Origin: Candidatus Poribacteria bacterium
GTDB lineage: Bacteria > Poribacteria > DTPJ01 > WJIO01
Reading direction: 5' to 3'
Assembly (NCBI GenBank): GCA_014730235.1
Contig: WJIO01000264.1
Coordinates: forward strand, 1 to 12,974
DNA length: 12,974 nt
The position numbers were made by a program, and so were the translations under genes. The notes under the pieces are model-generated. The model saw only the letters and a program-made list of their open reading frames with translations, had not been told where the DNA came from and did not search any database. Of this stretch, positions 1 to 6,852 are shown one piece after another (position 1 is the first letter of the stretch; each line of letters opens with the position of its first letter).

Positions 1-127
1 ATACTGCTGAGTCCAAATCCGCCAGTGGTTGCAGCTTTTTGGGATTTAAAGTATCAACGTAAGAATCATTGGGTATTTCAAAATGGCAAGTACTTTTTCC
101 GTATTTGAGTTTTATTTCTTTTAGCAT
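1..127 (-). CDS. LarA-like (nickel-dependent hydroxyacid racemase family) protein, N-terminal fragment
   Basis: The first 42 codons of a gene that runs off the left edge. The start is ATG at 127-125, preceded by an AGGTGA ribosome-binding site. The fragment begins MLKEIKLKYGKS and continues with a run ending in PKKLQPLADLDSAV. This matches the usual N-terminus of LarA-family proteins (DUF2088): a short beta hairpin beginning K-x-L-K-Y-G, then a segment with a proline and an acidic residue before the first long helix. Family members use a nickel-pincer nucleotide to racemise or epimerise 2-hydroxy acids; characterised members act on lactate, malate and some sugar acids. The gene starts 23 nt after the GH88 gene on the same strand, so the two are probably co-transcribed, which would favour a sugar-acid substrate (inference). 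The catalytic histidines and lysine lie outside the window, so family membership rests on the N-terminus alone. Confidence 0.6.
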   Translation of the reverse strand, partial: MLKEIKLKYGKSTCHFEIPNDSYVDTLNPKKLQPLADLDSAV

Positions 128-150
128 ATTTCACCTGTTTATATCTATTA

Positions 151-1542
151 TTACTTTATAAAGAAATTCATATAATTATTTTCAGCCATGCGTTTTATAA
201 GCACAGCGAGTTCCAGGGCGTGATAATCACCCCACATAGACGATTCACCACAGGGGATTTTTTGATCCGGGGGTATGTAATCCCATCCGTTAGGCCTGTG
301 ATATACTGAATGTAAAATTAGTCCTTCGTGTTCAGAATCAGTGGAAATATATGGTTCTCTAAACAGAGACTTCGCCACAGTTAAACCGGCGGAAATATAA
401 TGGTTTCCCCTTTCGGCATCTCCATTCTTGCTCAAAAATTTTCCCAGACGGATTAAGCCCTGGGCGGTTATGCTGGCGGCTGAACTGTCCACTGGTTCGT
501 AATCATTATAAGGATCAGCCGGTTTGTCAAGGTAATTTTCAATTGATGTAAGATTTGGCGCGCCGGTATCCCAGTATGGAATTCCATCGGTAGGTGTATT
601 AGCAATATAGAAATCAGCTATCTGCTGAGCTGTATTAAGAAAATGTTTGATAAATTCTTCTTTACGTGACATTCCGTCTATATCAATTTCCATGAATTCT
701 TTTTCATCCAGATAATCGAGAAATTCCAGTTGTTCCGCATATCCACATATAGCCCATGCCAGTCCTCGCGTCCATGTGCTGAAAGGTGAGTATCCCTGCT
801 GAGTGCTAGGACATCTGTAAGCTCCGCTGTTTAGATTGAATATTGATTCATGAACCACACGTCCGTTTATATCAAAGCTATCCCTATTATTTCCATGATA
901 TATACAGTATTGGTTTGTAGTCTCCGCATGTTTTAAAAGCCTTTCAATCAGGGAAATCCTTTGATCCTGCTCCCCCATCAGGAAGTGTCCAAGCTGATGG
1001 CTAACTGCCAGTATTCGCAAAGACCGCATAGTGTCTATAAAAAGTGAATGGGGGCCGTTGAAAGAGCAAATATAGCCAAGATTATCAGGGAGTTCAGTCC
1101 ATCGGGCAGCCTGCACAGCCCCTGAGACTTTTAGGGCCAGCTCATAAAAGTTCATTTCCCATTTGTCTTTATCGATCTTTCCCTCTTTCATAAGCCGATA
1201 TAAATTTCCATATGTACTGATATTGTTAAACCCATGATCATGAACGCCTATGTGGGTTAGATGGGGGGCCATTAATTCCATCGTGCTTTTACGGCCGTAT
1301 TCCAGGGATGCAGTATTTCCGGTAGCATCAAAATGTAAAAGAGGCATTCCATACATAAAGCCCTGAGTCCATTCTGTCCAACCTCTGAGGGTATATCTAC
1401 CTTTTACGGTAAATACCGGAGTTCCTTTTTCCGGCATCCATTTTTCTTTCAATTTGAATATTTTCTGACCGGCCAGGTCAATTAATCTATCTAAATCTGA
1501 TTTTAAAATCTCAGGAGTTATTCCTGTATTTACAGAGATCAT
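151..1542 (-). CDS. GH88 family unsaturated glucuronyl hydrolase
   Basis: 463 aa. It would hydrate and cleave delta-4,5-unsaturated uronic acids from the non-reducing end of oligosaccharides made by polysaccharide lyases. The GH88 pattern is clear throughout: HDHGF at 101-105 carries the first conserved Asp (D102); FIDTM at 168-172 carries the second (D170), matching the catalytic pair of characterised family members; GYSPFSTWTRGLAWAICGY (250-268) is the aromatic (alpha/alpha)6-barrel signature; IPYWDTGAP (321-329), DSSAASITAQGL (352-363) and the C-terminal ESSMWGDYHALE (433-444) follow. No signal peptide is seen, so the enzyme is expected in the cytoplasm, acting on imported oligosaccharides. 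ATG at 1542 has a GGAGGA site just upstream. The LarA-like gene follows 23 nt downstream. The GH105 family shares this fold, but the motifs fit GH88 better. The exact uronide cannot be told. Confidence 0.88.
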   Translation of the reverse strand: MISVNTGITPEILKSDLDRLIDLAGQKIFKLKEKWMPEKGTPVFTVKGRYTLRGWTEWTQGFMYGMPLLHFDATGNTASLEYGRKSTMELMAPHLTHIGVHDHGFNNISTYGNLYRLMKEGKIDKDKWEMNFYELALKVSGAVQAARWTELPDNLGYICSFNGPHSLFIDTMRSLRILAVSHQLGHFLMGEQDQRISLIERLLKHAETTNQYCIYHGNNRDSFDINGRVVHESIFNLNSGAYRCPSTQQGYSPFSTWTRGLAWAICGYAEQLEFLDYLDEKEFMEIDIDGMSRKEEFIKHFLNTAQQIADFYIANTPTDGIPYWDTGAPNLTSIENYLDKPADPYNDYEPVDSSAASITAQGLIRLGKFLSKNGDAERGNHYISAGLTVAKSLFREPYISTDSEHEGLILHSVYHRPNGWDYIPPDQKIPCGESSMWGDYHALELAVLIKRMAENNYMNFFIK

Positions 1543-1575
1543 TATCTATCCTCCATATATTCTATATATAAATAT

Positions 1576-1668
1576 GTAATCGTTAAAAAATGAATGCAAT
1601 TTACCATCATGGTAAGGGTATTATTCTAAACACATTTTTCATCTTTGGTTCTTCCGGGTTTAGTGTGG
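1576..1668. repeat. Modular palindromic repeat, copy 1 (modules C-A-B)
   Basis: Three modules shared with the 5636-5775 region. Module C is GTAATCGTTAAAAAATGAA (1576-1594). Module A is 1598-1642, 45 nt, identical to 5717-5761 except for one base (T1622 against G5741), and contains the near-palindrome TTACCATCATGGTAA (7-bp arms around one base). Module B is 1647-1668, 22 nt, identical to 5636-5657. In this copy C lies left of A, while in the other copy an exact inverted C lies right of A. This suggests an ancestral element with C as terminal inverted repeats around A. It may be a miniature mobile element or a REP-like repeat; no transposase is seen nearby. Confidence 0.75.
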
Positions 1669-1799
1669 GAATATATTTTCCTGACTCATTTTCCTAATTT
1701 TCGGCCACTGATATACTATCATAGCTCCATAAATGAATCAAATAATAAATACTCTACATGATATATTAATCCAAGTGTTCAGGATTGGCATATATGTAA

Positions 1800-2100
1800 T
1801 TGGATTACAAAACAAAGCATAAATTTTACATCCCTGTGTTATTGCGAAGAACGGAGTAACAAATAAAGTTTTTAGTCTGTATCAGAAGTTTTGGCTCATC
1901 CAGTTTGAATGTGGAGGTGTAAAAAACATTGTCCAATTAAGAAAAAAATATCCTCCATTTGTCATTCCTGCTTCAAGCTTTTTCAAAAAGCTTGAAGCAG
2001 GAATGACAAGCTGAGAAAATTTTCAAATTATAACCATACTCAAACCAAAAGAGCCAAAGTTTTCACGGATATAAATTTTATGCTTGGATTACAAAATAAA
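1800..2100. repeat. Large imperfect fold-back element with flanking direct repeats
   Basis: A direct repeat TTGGATTACAAAAYAAA (16 of 17 bases) lies at 1800-1816 and 2084-2100. Inside it, 1816-1833 pairs with 2067-2084 (16 of 18 bases complementary), about 1887-1914 pairs loosely with about 2034-2062, and the centre is the perfect inverted repeat at 1959-2009. The left arm has roughly 50 extra nt (about 1834-1885) with no partner in the right arm, which looks like an insertion or a decayed arm. The layout resembles a decayed MITE or nested palindromic repeats. No open reading frame of interest lies inside. Confidence 0.6.
1959..2009. repeat. Perfect 25-bp inverted repeat with a one-base centre
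   Basis: The left arm 1959-1983 and right arm 1985-2009 are perfect reverse complements around C1984. The arm begins TTGTCATTCCTGCTTC. The first part, TGTCATTCCTGCTT, recurs at 5681-5694 beside another small hairpin, so this belongs to a dispersed family. It resembles the widespread gtcattcc(c/t)gc palindromic repeats of bacterial genomes. Transcribed from either strand it would form a very stable stem. It has no following T-run that would make it a clear terminator. Confidence 0.9.
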
Positions 2101-2103
2101 AGG

Positions 2104-2131
2104 TTGACAAACATAATGAGATAATTATAAT
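2104..2131 (+). promoter_or_regulatory. Consensus sigma70-type promoter for the small secreted protein
   Basis: TTGACA at 2104-2109 and TATAAT at 2126-2131 are separated by 16 nt; both hexamers match the consensus exactly. Transcription would start near 2138, giving a leader of about 50 nt before the ATG at 2189. The promoter begins three bases after the outer direct repeat of the fold-back element ends. Confidence 0.75.
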
Positions 2132-2188
2132 CAATATATTAGTATAAATGTTTTATATTATAATACAACGGACTGAGGGGTGATAGTA

Positions 2189-2812
2189 ATGCTGTATAAG
2201 AAAATATTCTTTTTATCCTTTATTCTTTTTGTCTTTATTTCTTTTCAAACCTTTGCAGCTCAGGATGAACCACCAAAGGATGTTATGATTTTTTCCCAGG
2301 TGTTTGAAAATATTGCGGATAACTCATGGTCAAATTTGGAATTTCCCAATGATCCAATGCCTTCGGGACTATATTACATTGAATTGACTGAACTGGTGGG
2401 AACTGTGGGTTGTTGGGGTTCCAAGAAAAACCCCTATGAAAATGGCCCTAACGAAGAGCTTTTGATAGCTTGGCAAGATGGTAAACCCATGGGTGGAAAT
2501 GAGGACTCGGATTTCAGGTTGCAATATCGTCCCCAAGGGGGAAGCTGGATAGAACTCATAGTAATCGCGCCCCAGGGAGCCATCAATGATACATGGAATC
2601 CCTTTGGATTACAGGAAGCCCAGGAATCCATAGGACAGACTTTTATAGCTCCAGAGAAATTTACCGGCGTAGGCCTTCAGACCCCTACTTGGAATACGGC
2701 TAACAGCTCATGTACTATATCCCTGTATTCAGCAGAGGAAATACAACAAGCTGTTAAACCTGATGAAAAAATGGCGTCAAAATGGAGTAATATCAGAATT
2801 CTGTATTATTAG
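2189..2812 (+). CDS. Small secreted protein, possible carbohydrate-associated beta-sandwich domain
   Basis: 207 aa with a classical signal peptide: MLYKK, a hydrophobic core FFLSFILFVFISF, and a likely cleavage near TFA-AQ or AA-QD (residues 23-25). The mature part (about 183 aa) has no motif of a known enzyme that I recognise. Segments such as SGLYYIELTELVGTVGCWG and IGQTFIAPEKFTGVGLQTPT look like alternating beta strands and recall non-catalytic modules attached to secreted carbohydrate-active proteins; this is a weak impression. Two cysteines (GCWG and SSCT) could form a disulphide after export. ATG at 2189 was chosen over GTG at 2180 because GAGGGG (2175-2180) sits 8 nt upstream of the ATG and overlaps the GTG. 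It is the only plus-strand gene here and is convergent with the sensor-kinase gene 52 nt downstream. Real gene: likely. Function: unknown. Confidence 0.75.
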   Translation: MLYKKIFFLSFILFVFISFQTFAAQDEPPKDVMIFSQVFENIADNSWSNLEFPNDPMPSGLYYIELTELVGTVGCWGSKKNPYENGPNEELLIAWQDGKPMGGNEDSDFRLQYRPQGGSWIELIVIAPQGAINDTWNPFGLQEAQESIGQTFIAPEKFTGVGLQTPTWNTANSSCTISLYSAEEIQQAVKPDEKMASKWSNIRILYY

Positions 2813-2864
2813 CCAGTCCGATATAATGTCTTGAATTTGCTAAATTTGGTCTACAGATAATCTA

Positions 2865-5108
2865 TTATTGTTGGCCTAATAGCTTCTGTATGGTTTCCCT
2901 GAGATTTACTAGCTGGAAAGGCTTTTCCAGATAAGGATTACCTGTTTCTTGCAGGAATTTCTGGGTGTCAGGGTTTGTTACGTCCCCGGTGATGAATATC
3001 ATACGTTTGGCAAGTTTCGGGTCTTTACGTTCTATAAACTTATGCAGCCGGTCACCGGTAAATCCACATGGCATTCTCAGGTCTGATATAATCAGATCGT
3101 ATTCTTCAAATTCCAGTTTTTCCATTGCCTCGTTTCCATCCCGGGCAATATCGGCTATATGACCCATCTGGTTAAGAACTGTTGATAGAAGGTCTACAAC
3201 ATCAGGATCGTCATCTACTACCATTATTTTTTTGCCGGTTTCCAGGGAATAAATTTCCGATTCATCGGTGGTTTCCTCAGAAATTCCTGTCTTTTCATCC
3301 ACTGAGGGTATTTCTAAGGTAATAGTATTACCTTTTCCTATTTGGCTGTATATACGGATATTGCCGCCCATATTTCTAAGAACCTGGCATGAAATGCTTA
3401 GTCCCAGACTAATGTTATTATCCGCATATGAATCAAAAGAAAATGGATCCCGCATCCTTTCAATATCATCCTCGAGAATACATGTTCCTGTGTCCTCAAA
3501 TTGTATTATTATGTAACCATCTTCGTATTTGGTGGTTATAGTCAAACGCCCTCCGTTGTCATATTCTACCATCCGCTGTTCTGCATACTGCATAATACGC
3601 AAAATCAACCTTTGTATGCTGCTGGAATTAGGAACTGTACCGGGCATTCCGCGACCTAATCTGGTGTAAACATCTATATTGTTTTCCCATAATTGATGAC
3701 GTTTTAGTTTCAGGGCACTCCGGATCAGATCGTTTATATGCGGCTTTTCCCTTCGGAATTCATTTTCTTTTGCTATAGCCAATACGTTACGGACAATTTC
3801 AGCACATCTTTCAGATTCTTCATAAATCTTTGATACCATGCTGTTAATGTCATCTCCATCTTTTCTGTTAAGCAGCATTTGGGAATATACGGTTAAAGGT
3901 GTAAATCTGTTATTCAATTCGTTTGCCACATTAGAAAGCAGTTCGCCCATAGAAACTAACCGTTCCCATTGCATCATCCGTTCCCAAACCTTTGTTTTTT
4001 CCTGCAAGCTATAAATAAAGAAAATAGCTCCTATAATTCTTTCTTCATCACTCCTGAAAGGATGGGCGTTCAAATTTACACTTACTATACTCAGATCTCT
4101 ACGTATATGGTCTATTTTTTTTATATCAACCGATTCACCTTCTAAAAGACTCTCCAGGAGTTCCTGACATTCGACATGGTAATCGGCAGGAAATACCATT
4201 TCGCAAAAGGAATTGTTAATCATTGATGATTTTTCATATCCATAAAGATCACAAGCAGTCTGGTTGCAAAAGCTTATATTACCTTTTTTGTCTACAATTA
4301 CTATGGCCTGGGGAAAATTATCCAGCATATTAATTGGGATAAATTGCTCTTTTAAGTCTAATTTATCAGAAGAGCTTTTGCTCAAATAGATTCCCATTAT
4401 TTTGCCGGCTGTGGTAAATATTTTCCTGTCCTCTAAATCATAAAAGCGAGGATTGGAAAATTTGATACGGGCAATTGATAATATTTCATCATTGGTAGTA
4501 ATTGGAAAAAATACTGACAAATTGTCATTGTAATATATGACAGCCTCTTTTCTATTTATGGCTTTCCGAACAGACTGCATTTCTGGTTGCGTTAAAGGAG
4601 AAACATAGCTGGAATCAGCGATGTCCGATGGTAGCAAGATAGTTTTTGCATCTTTATCAAAAACTCTGGCAAACTGGAGTAAAATGTTATCAGGCTCCAA
4701 AGTTGATTCTGCAATAGAATTTAAGAGTATATCAACAGCCCGAAGCTTAGTATGTTGCAAAGATTTATCCGATTCCTGCAGTTTTTCCACAATCAAAACA
4801 AGATGCTTGTCTAAGTCCTCATCAGAAGAAATCAATGCAGCCCTTAATTTTACAGGAACAGGCATACCTCCTTTTGCATATAATACGCTTTCACCATATA
4901 ACCAATCAGAACCCCTGCTGTCATCTGTCAAATGTTTAATCAAAGCCTGGTCATGGAGTATATCCGAAATGTGTTTTCCTTTTAATTCACCACTGCGATA
5001 ACCAATCATAACCCTTGCTACTTGATTACAACGTCGAACACTCATATTTTTATCAAAATCAAGCACACCATCAGAGCTTACAAATAACAGATCTTCATAA
5101 GTGAGCAC
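2865..5108 (-). CDS. Degenerate hybrid sensor histidine kinase (PAS, GAF-like, PAS, HisKA-like, HATPase, receiver)
   Basis: 747 aa, soluble, no membrane segments seen. Apparent domains: PAS (about 1-110); a GAF-like region (about 125-245); PAS (about 258-370, with FPQAIVIVDKKGNISFCNQTA); dimerisation/phosphoacceptor-like helices (384-445); HATPase-like (455-603); receiver (627-745). The H-box region reads MGELLSNVANELNN, with N396 (codon AAC, 3921-3923) where family members have the phosphorylated His. The ATP-binding part is also eroded: the N-box reads ILRIMQYAEQRM without its usual Asn; G1 is DTGTCI (539-544) instead of DxGxGI; G2 is NISLGLS (565-571) instead of GTGLGLS. The receiver keeps its key residues: the acidic run D632-D634, phospho-accepting D676, T707 and K729. 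It probably works as a receiver or scaffold protein rather than as an autokinase (inference). The start is GTG at 5108, with GAGGAG 10 nt upstream; an ATG in between is out of frame. It follows coaD by 14 nt. Confidence 0.85.
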   Translation of the reverse strand: MLTYEDLLFVSSDGVLDFDKNMSVRRCNQVARVMIGYRSGELKGKHISDILHDQALIKHLTDDSRGSDWLYGESVLYAKGGMPVPVKLRAALISSDEDLDKHLVLIVEKLQESDKSLQHTKLRAVDILLNSIAESTLEPDNILLQFARVFDKDAKTILLPSDIADSSYVSPLTQPEMQSVRKAINRKEAVIYYNDNLSVFFPITTNDEILSIARIKFSNPRFYDLEDRKIFTTAGKIMGIYLSKSSSDKLDLKEQFIPINMLDNFPQAIVIVDKKGNISFCNQTACDLYGYEKSSMINNSFCEMVFPADYHVECQELLESLLEGESVDIKKIDHIRRDLSIVSVNLNAHPFRSDEERIIGAIFFIYSLQEKTKVWERMMQWERLVSMGELLSNVANELNNRFTPLTVYSQMLLNRKDGDDINSMVSKIYEESERCAEIVRNVLAIAKENEFRREKPHINDLIRSALKLKRHQLWENNIDVYTRLGRGMPGTVPNSSSIQRLILRIMQYAEQRMVEYDNGGRLTITTKYEDGYIIIQFEDTGTCILEDDIERMRDPFSFDSYADNNISLGLSISCQVLRNMGGNIRIYSQIGKGNTITLEIPSVDEKTGISEETTDESEIYSLETGKKIMVVDDDPDVVDLLSTVLNQMGHIADIARDGNEAMEKLEFEEYDLIISDLRMPCGFTGDRLHKFIERKDPKLAKRMIFITGDVTNPDTQKFLQETGNPYLEKPFQLVNLRETIQKLLGQQ

Positions 5109-5122
5109 AGGGAATCATCTCC

Positions 5123-5605
5123 TCAACAGGAAAATTTCTCCTTTAGTTTCAGCTTAACCAGATCGGGAACAAGACCATCCAGACATCCTCCGACACTGGC
5201 AACTTCTTTAACAAGACTTGACCTGATATACGAATGTTGCAGACTTGTCATAAGGAACACTGTCTCTATTTCACTGTCCAGGTTACGGTTCATCAGGGCC
5301 ATTTCCAACTCGAATTCAAAATCCGATATAGCCCTTAAACCTCTTACTATAACCCTTGCTCCATGGCTTCTGACATAATCCACAGTTAAGCCTGATATTT
5401 TGTCTACCGTTATCCTATCATATTTCTTTGTAAGTTCCTTTACCATTTCAAAACGTTCATCAGTGGTGAAAAGCGGGGCTTTGCCGTGATGATGGGCTAC
5501 CGCAACTATAATCCTATCAAAAATACATAGAGCGCGTTCAATAATATCCACATGTCCATTTGTTATTGGATCAAAACTACCGGGATAAACAGCTAATTTC
5601 CGCAT
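5123..5605 (-). CDS. coaD: Phosphopantetheine adenylyltransferase
   Basis: 160 aa, the normal family length. It transfers AMP from ATP to 4'-phosphopantetheine, the penultimate step of coenzyme A synthesis, in the cytoplasm. The nucleotidylyltransferase pattern is complete: YPGSFDPITNGH (7-18) with the TNGH ATP-binding motif; VRGLRAISDFEFE (87-99), which contacts substrate; IETVFLMT (113-120); and the C-terminal SSLVKEVASVGG (129-140). One position differs from the most common form: YIRSS where many CoaD proteins have an ISSS stretch. ATG at 5605 has a GGAG site upstream. The sensor-kinase-like gene follows 14 nt downstream, so the two are probably one transcript. That pairing is likely incidental, as coaD is a housekeeping gene with varied neighbours. 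Confidence 0.96.
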   Translation of the reverse strand: MRKLAVYPGSFDPITNGHVDIIERALCIFDRIIVAVAHHHGKAPLFTTDERFEMVKELTKKYDRITVDKISGLTVDYVRSHGARVIVRGLRAISDFEFELEMALMNRNLDSEIETVFLMTSLQHSYIRSSLVKEVASVGGCLDGLVPDLVKLKLKEKFSC

Positions 5606-5635
5606 GTATGTGTCTCCAATATAGTTAAATTTCCT

Positions 5636-5775
5636 GGTTCTTCCGGGTTTAGTGTGGTAAGATAAGAAACTTCTTTATGCTGTCATTCCTGCTTTCTCAG
5701 GAACGATATATTTTTTAATTTACCATCATGGTAAGGGTATGATTCTAAACACATTTTTCATTTTTTAACGATTAC
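5636..5775. repeat. Modular palindromic repeat, copy 2 (modules B-A-inverted C)
   Basis: Lies in the 183-nt gap (5606-5788) between coaD and the upstream dehydrogenase. Module B (5636-5657) is identical to 1647-1668. Module A (5717-5761) differs by one base from 1598-1642 and holds TTACCATCATGGTAA. Module C (5757-5775) is the exact reverse complement of 1576-1594. Between B and A lies TGTCATTCCTGCTT (5681-5694), shared with the 25-bp inverted repeat at 1959-2009, which forms a small hairpin with CAGGAA at 5698-5703. Two repeat families are therefore packed together here, as in the gap at 1543-2188. No definite promoter for coaD could be made out in this gap. Confidence 0.75.
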
Positions 5776-5788
5776 GTTTTGGGTAGAT

Positions 5789-6829
5789 TTACGGATTAAT
5801 AACAACCTTCATCCCTTTGCGGCTTTCCACAGTATCGAAGGCTTCCATAATTTGATCCAGGGGGAAATTATGGGAGATAAATTTTCTGGCATTTATCCTG
5901 CCGCTGGCAAGAAATTCCAGGGCCATTCGGTGATGTCGTGGAGTGCTTCCATGAGAACCGAACAGATAACATTCCTTGTAATGTATCATATTTGTATCCA
6001 GCATTATGGGATCAGTGCCTTTGGGGAGTCCAGCAAAGAAATTGACCCGTCCTCTGTTCTTTATAACTGTCAAAGCCTGCTTCTGGGCTTCCAGGGATGA
6101 AGTTGCCGTAAGCACAACATCTGCTCCCATTCCGTCAGTTTCTTCCATGACTCTTTCGGTGAAATCCTCCTCAGTGGCGGATATAACAACGTCAATATCA
6201 TATTTTTTGGCCATTTCCAGCCGGGTTTTGGATCTCTGGGATATCATAACTTTCCGCGCACCCATGTATCGGGCAAGTTCTGCCATCATGCACCCTACAG
6301 GCCCGGCCCCGATAATTGCCACAGTATCACCTAAGGAAAGCCATGAAAGTTCTAATCCATTTATGCAGCAGGCCAAAGGTTCGGCCAGAGCGGCTTCATC
6401 ATAACCAAGCTCTCCCGGTATTTTGTGTATTGGGCCGTGGGTGATAACAAGAGGGTCTACCAGTAAATATTCCGCAAATCCACCAGGGAATTGATAACCC
6501 ATAGCATAGTTGATTTCGCAGTTGTTTCCCTGCCCATCTCTGCAAAAGGCACACTCACCACATGGGACATCTGCTCCTATAGCCACTCTATCACCAACCT
6601 TGAATCGATTGACTTTTGAACCGACTTCAGCTACTTCACCGGCGATCTCATGACCGATAATCTGGGGTGGTTTCACTCTGGGATTGCCGTAATGATATAT
6701 TCTTAGATCTGAGCCGCATACTGCGCAGGATTTCATTTTGAGCAGTAACCCTCGATCATCTTCCAGTTTTGGAGTTTCAACTTCTTTGACGGTTATTTTT
6801 TCAAGTCCCTCAAGGACAGCAGCTTTCAT
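5789..6829 (-). CDS. Zinc-dependent medium-chain alcohol/polyol dehydrogenase (sorbitol/threonine dehydrogenase-like)
   Basis: 346 aa, the typical length. It would oxidise a sugar alcohol or secondary alcohol (or run in reverse) with a nicotinamide cofactor. Catalytic zinc ligands: C38 (in SCAVCGSD), H60-E61 (in IIGHE) and E150 (in AEPL). Structural zinc: C90, C93, C96 and C104. Rossmann loop: GAGPVG at 174-179. After the second Rossmann strand the usual Asp of NAD-dependent members is missing; the sequence is SQRSKTR (197-203), with Gln198 and Arg199, which may mean NADP preference (inference). ATG at 6829 is preceded by AAAGGAGAAG. It is the last gene of the cooC, GatD-like, dehydrogenase run, starting 23 nt after the GatD-like gene ends. 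Its closest relatives appear to be the sorbitol/L-iditol and threonine dehydrogenase groups; the substrate is not determinable. Confidence 0.88.
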   Translation of the reverse strand: MKAAVLEGLEKITVKEVETPKLEDDRGLLLKMKSCAVCGSDLRIYHYGNPRVKPPQIIGHEIAGEVAEVGSKVNRFKVGDRVAIGADVPCGECAFCRDGQGNNCEINYAMGYQFPGGFAEYLLVDPLVITHGPIHKIPGELGYDEAALAEPLACCINGLELSWLSLGDTVAIIGAGPVGCMMAELARYMGARKVMISQRSKTRLEMAKKYDIDVVISATEEDFTERVMEETDGMGADVVLTATSSLEAQKQALTVIKNRGRVNFFAGLPKGTDPIMLDTNMIHYKECYLFGSHGSTPRHHRMALEFLASGRINARKFISHNFPLDQIMEAFDTVESRKGMKVVINP

Positions 6830-6852
6830 TATTTTTCTTCTCCTTTATCGGT

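Larger units (their letters stand above)
1543..2188. other. Repeat-rich intergenic region between divergent genes
   Basis: 646 nt between the divergently transcribed GH88 gene and the small secreted-protein gene, with no credible gene. From left to right it holds: a modular repeat (1576-1668) whose parts recur at 5636-5775; an AT-rich stretch (1669-1799) in which I see nothing definite; a large imperfect fold-back element (about 1800-2100) with a perfect 51-nt inverted repeat at its centre; and a strong promoter for the plus-strand gene (2104-2131). Near 1840-1860 lies attgcgaagaacggagtaac, which looks like a degenerate copy of the attgcgag/gcgaagcaat type of palindromic repeat found in many bacterial genomes (inference from memory, not searched). 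Confidence 0.7.

Noticed and set aside
1559-1586. Minus-strand promoter TTAACG-16-TAGAAT for the GH88 gene
   Set aside because: The start it predicts (about 1552) would fall inside the ribosome-binding site at 1549-1554, and the -35 lies inside repeat module C.
1576-2009. CRISPR array or tRNA-like structure in the repeat-rich gap
   Set aside because: The repeats are not regularly spaced and there are no repeated spacers; no cloverleaf with a T-loop GTTCRA motif and CCA-end pairing could be drawn.
2180-2188. GTG start three codons before the ATG of the small secreted protein
   Set aside because: The GTG overlaps the GAGGGG ribosome-binding site, while ATG at 2189 is spaced 8 nt from it and begins a standard signal peptide.
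2813-2864. Bidirectional terminator between the convergent secreted-protein and sensor-kinase genes
   Set aside because: The only pairing found (ATTAGCC near the left end with GGCCTAAT near the right) is imperfect, with a long loop and no T-run.
4621-5001. Plus-strand open frame of 126 codons within the sensor-kinase gene
   Set aside because: It is antisense to a clear domain-bearing gene, shows no recognisable protein pattern and has no convincing start site; the same applies to the plus-strand frames at 6006-6404, 6947-7288, 9084-9485 and 9271-9612.
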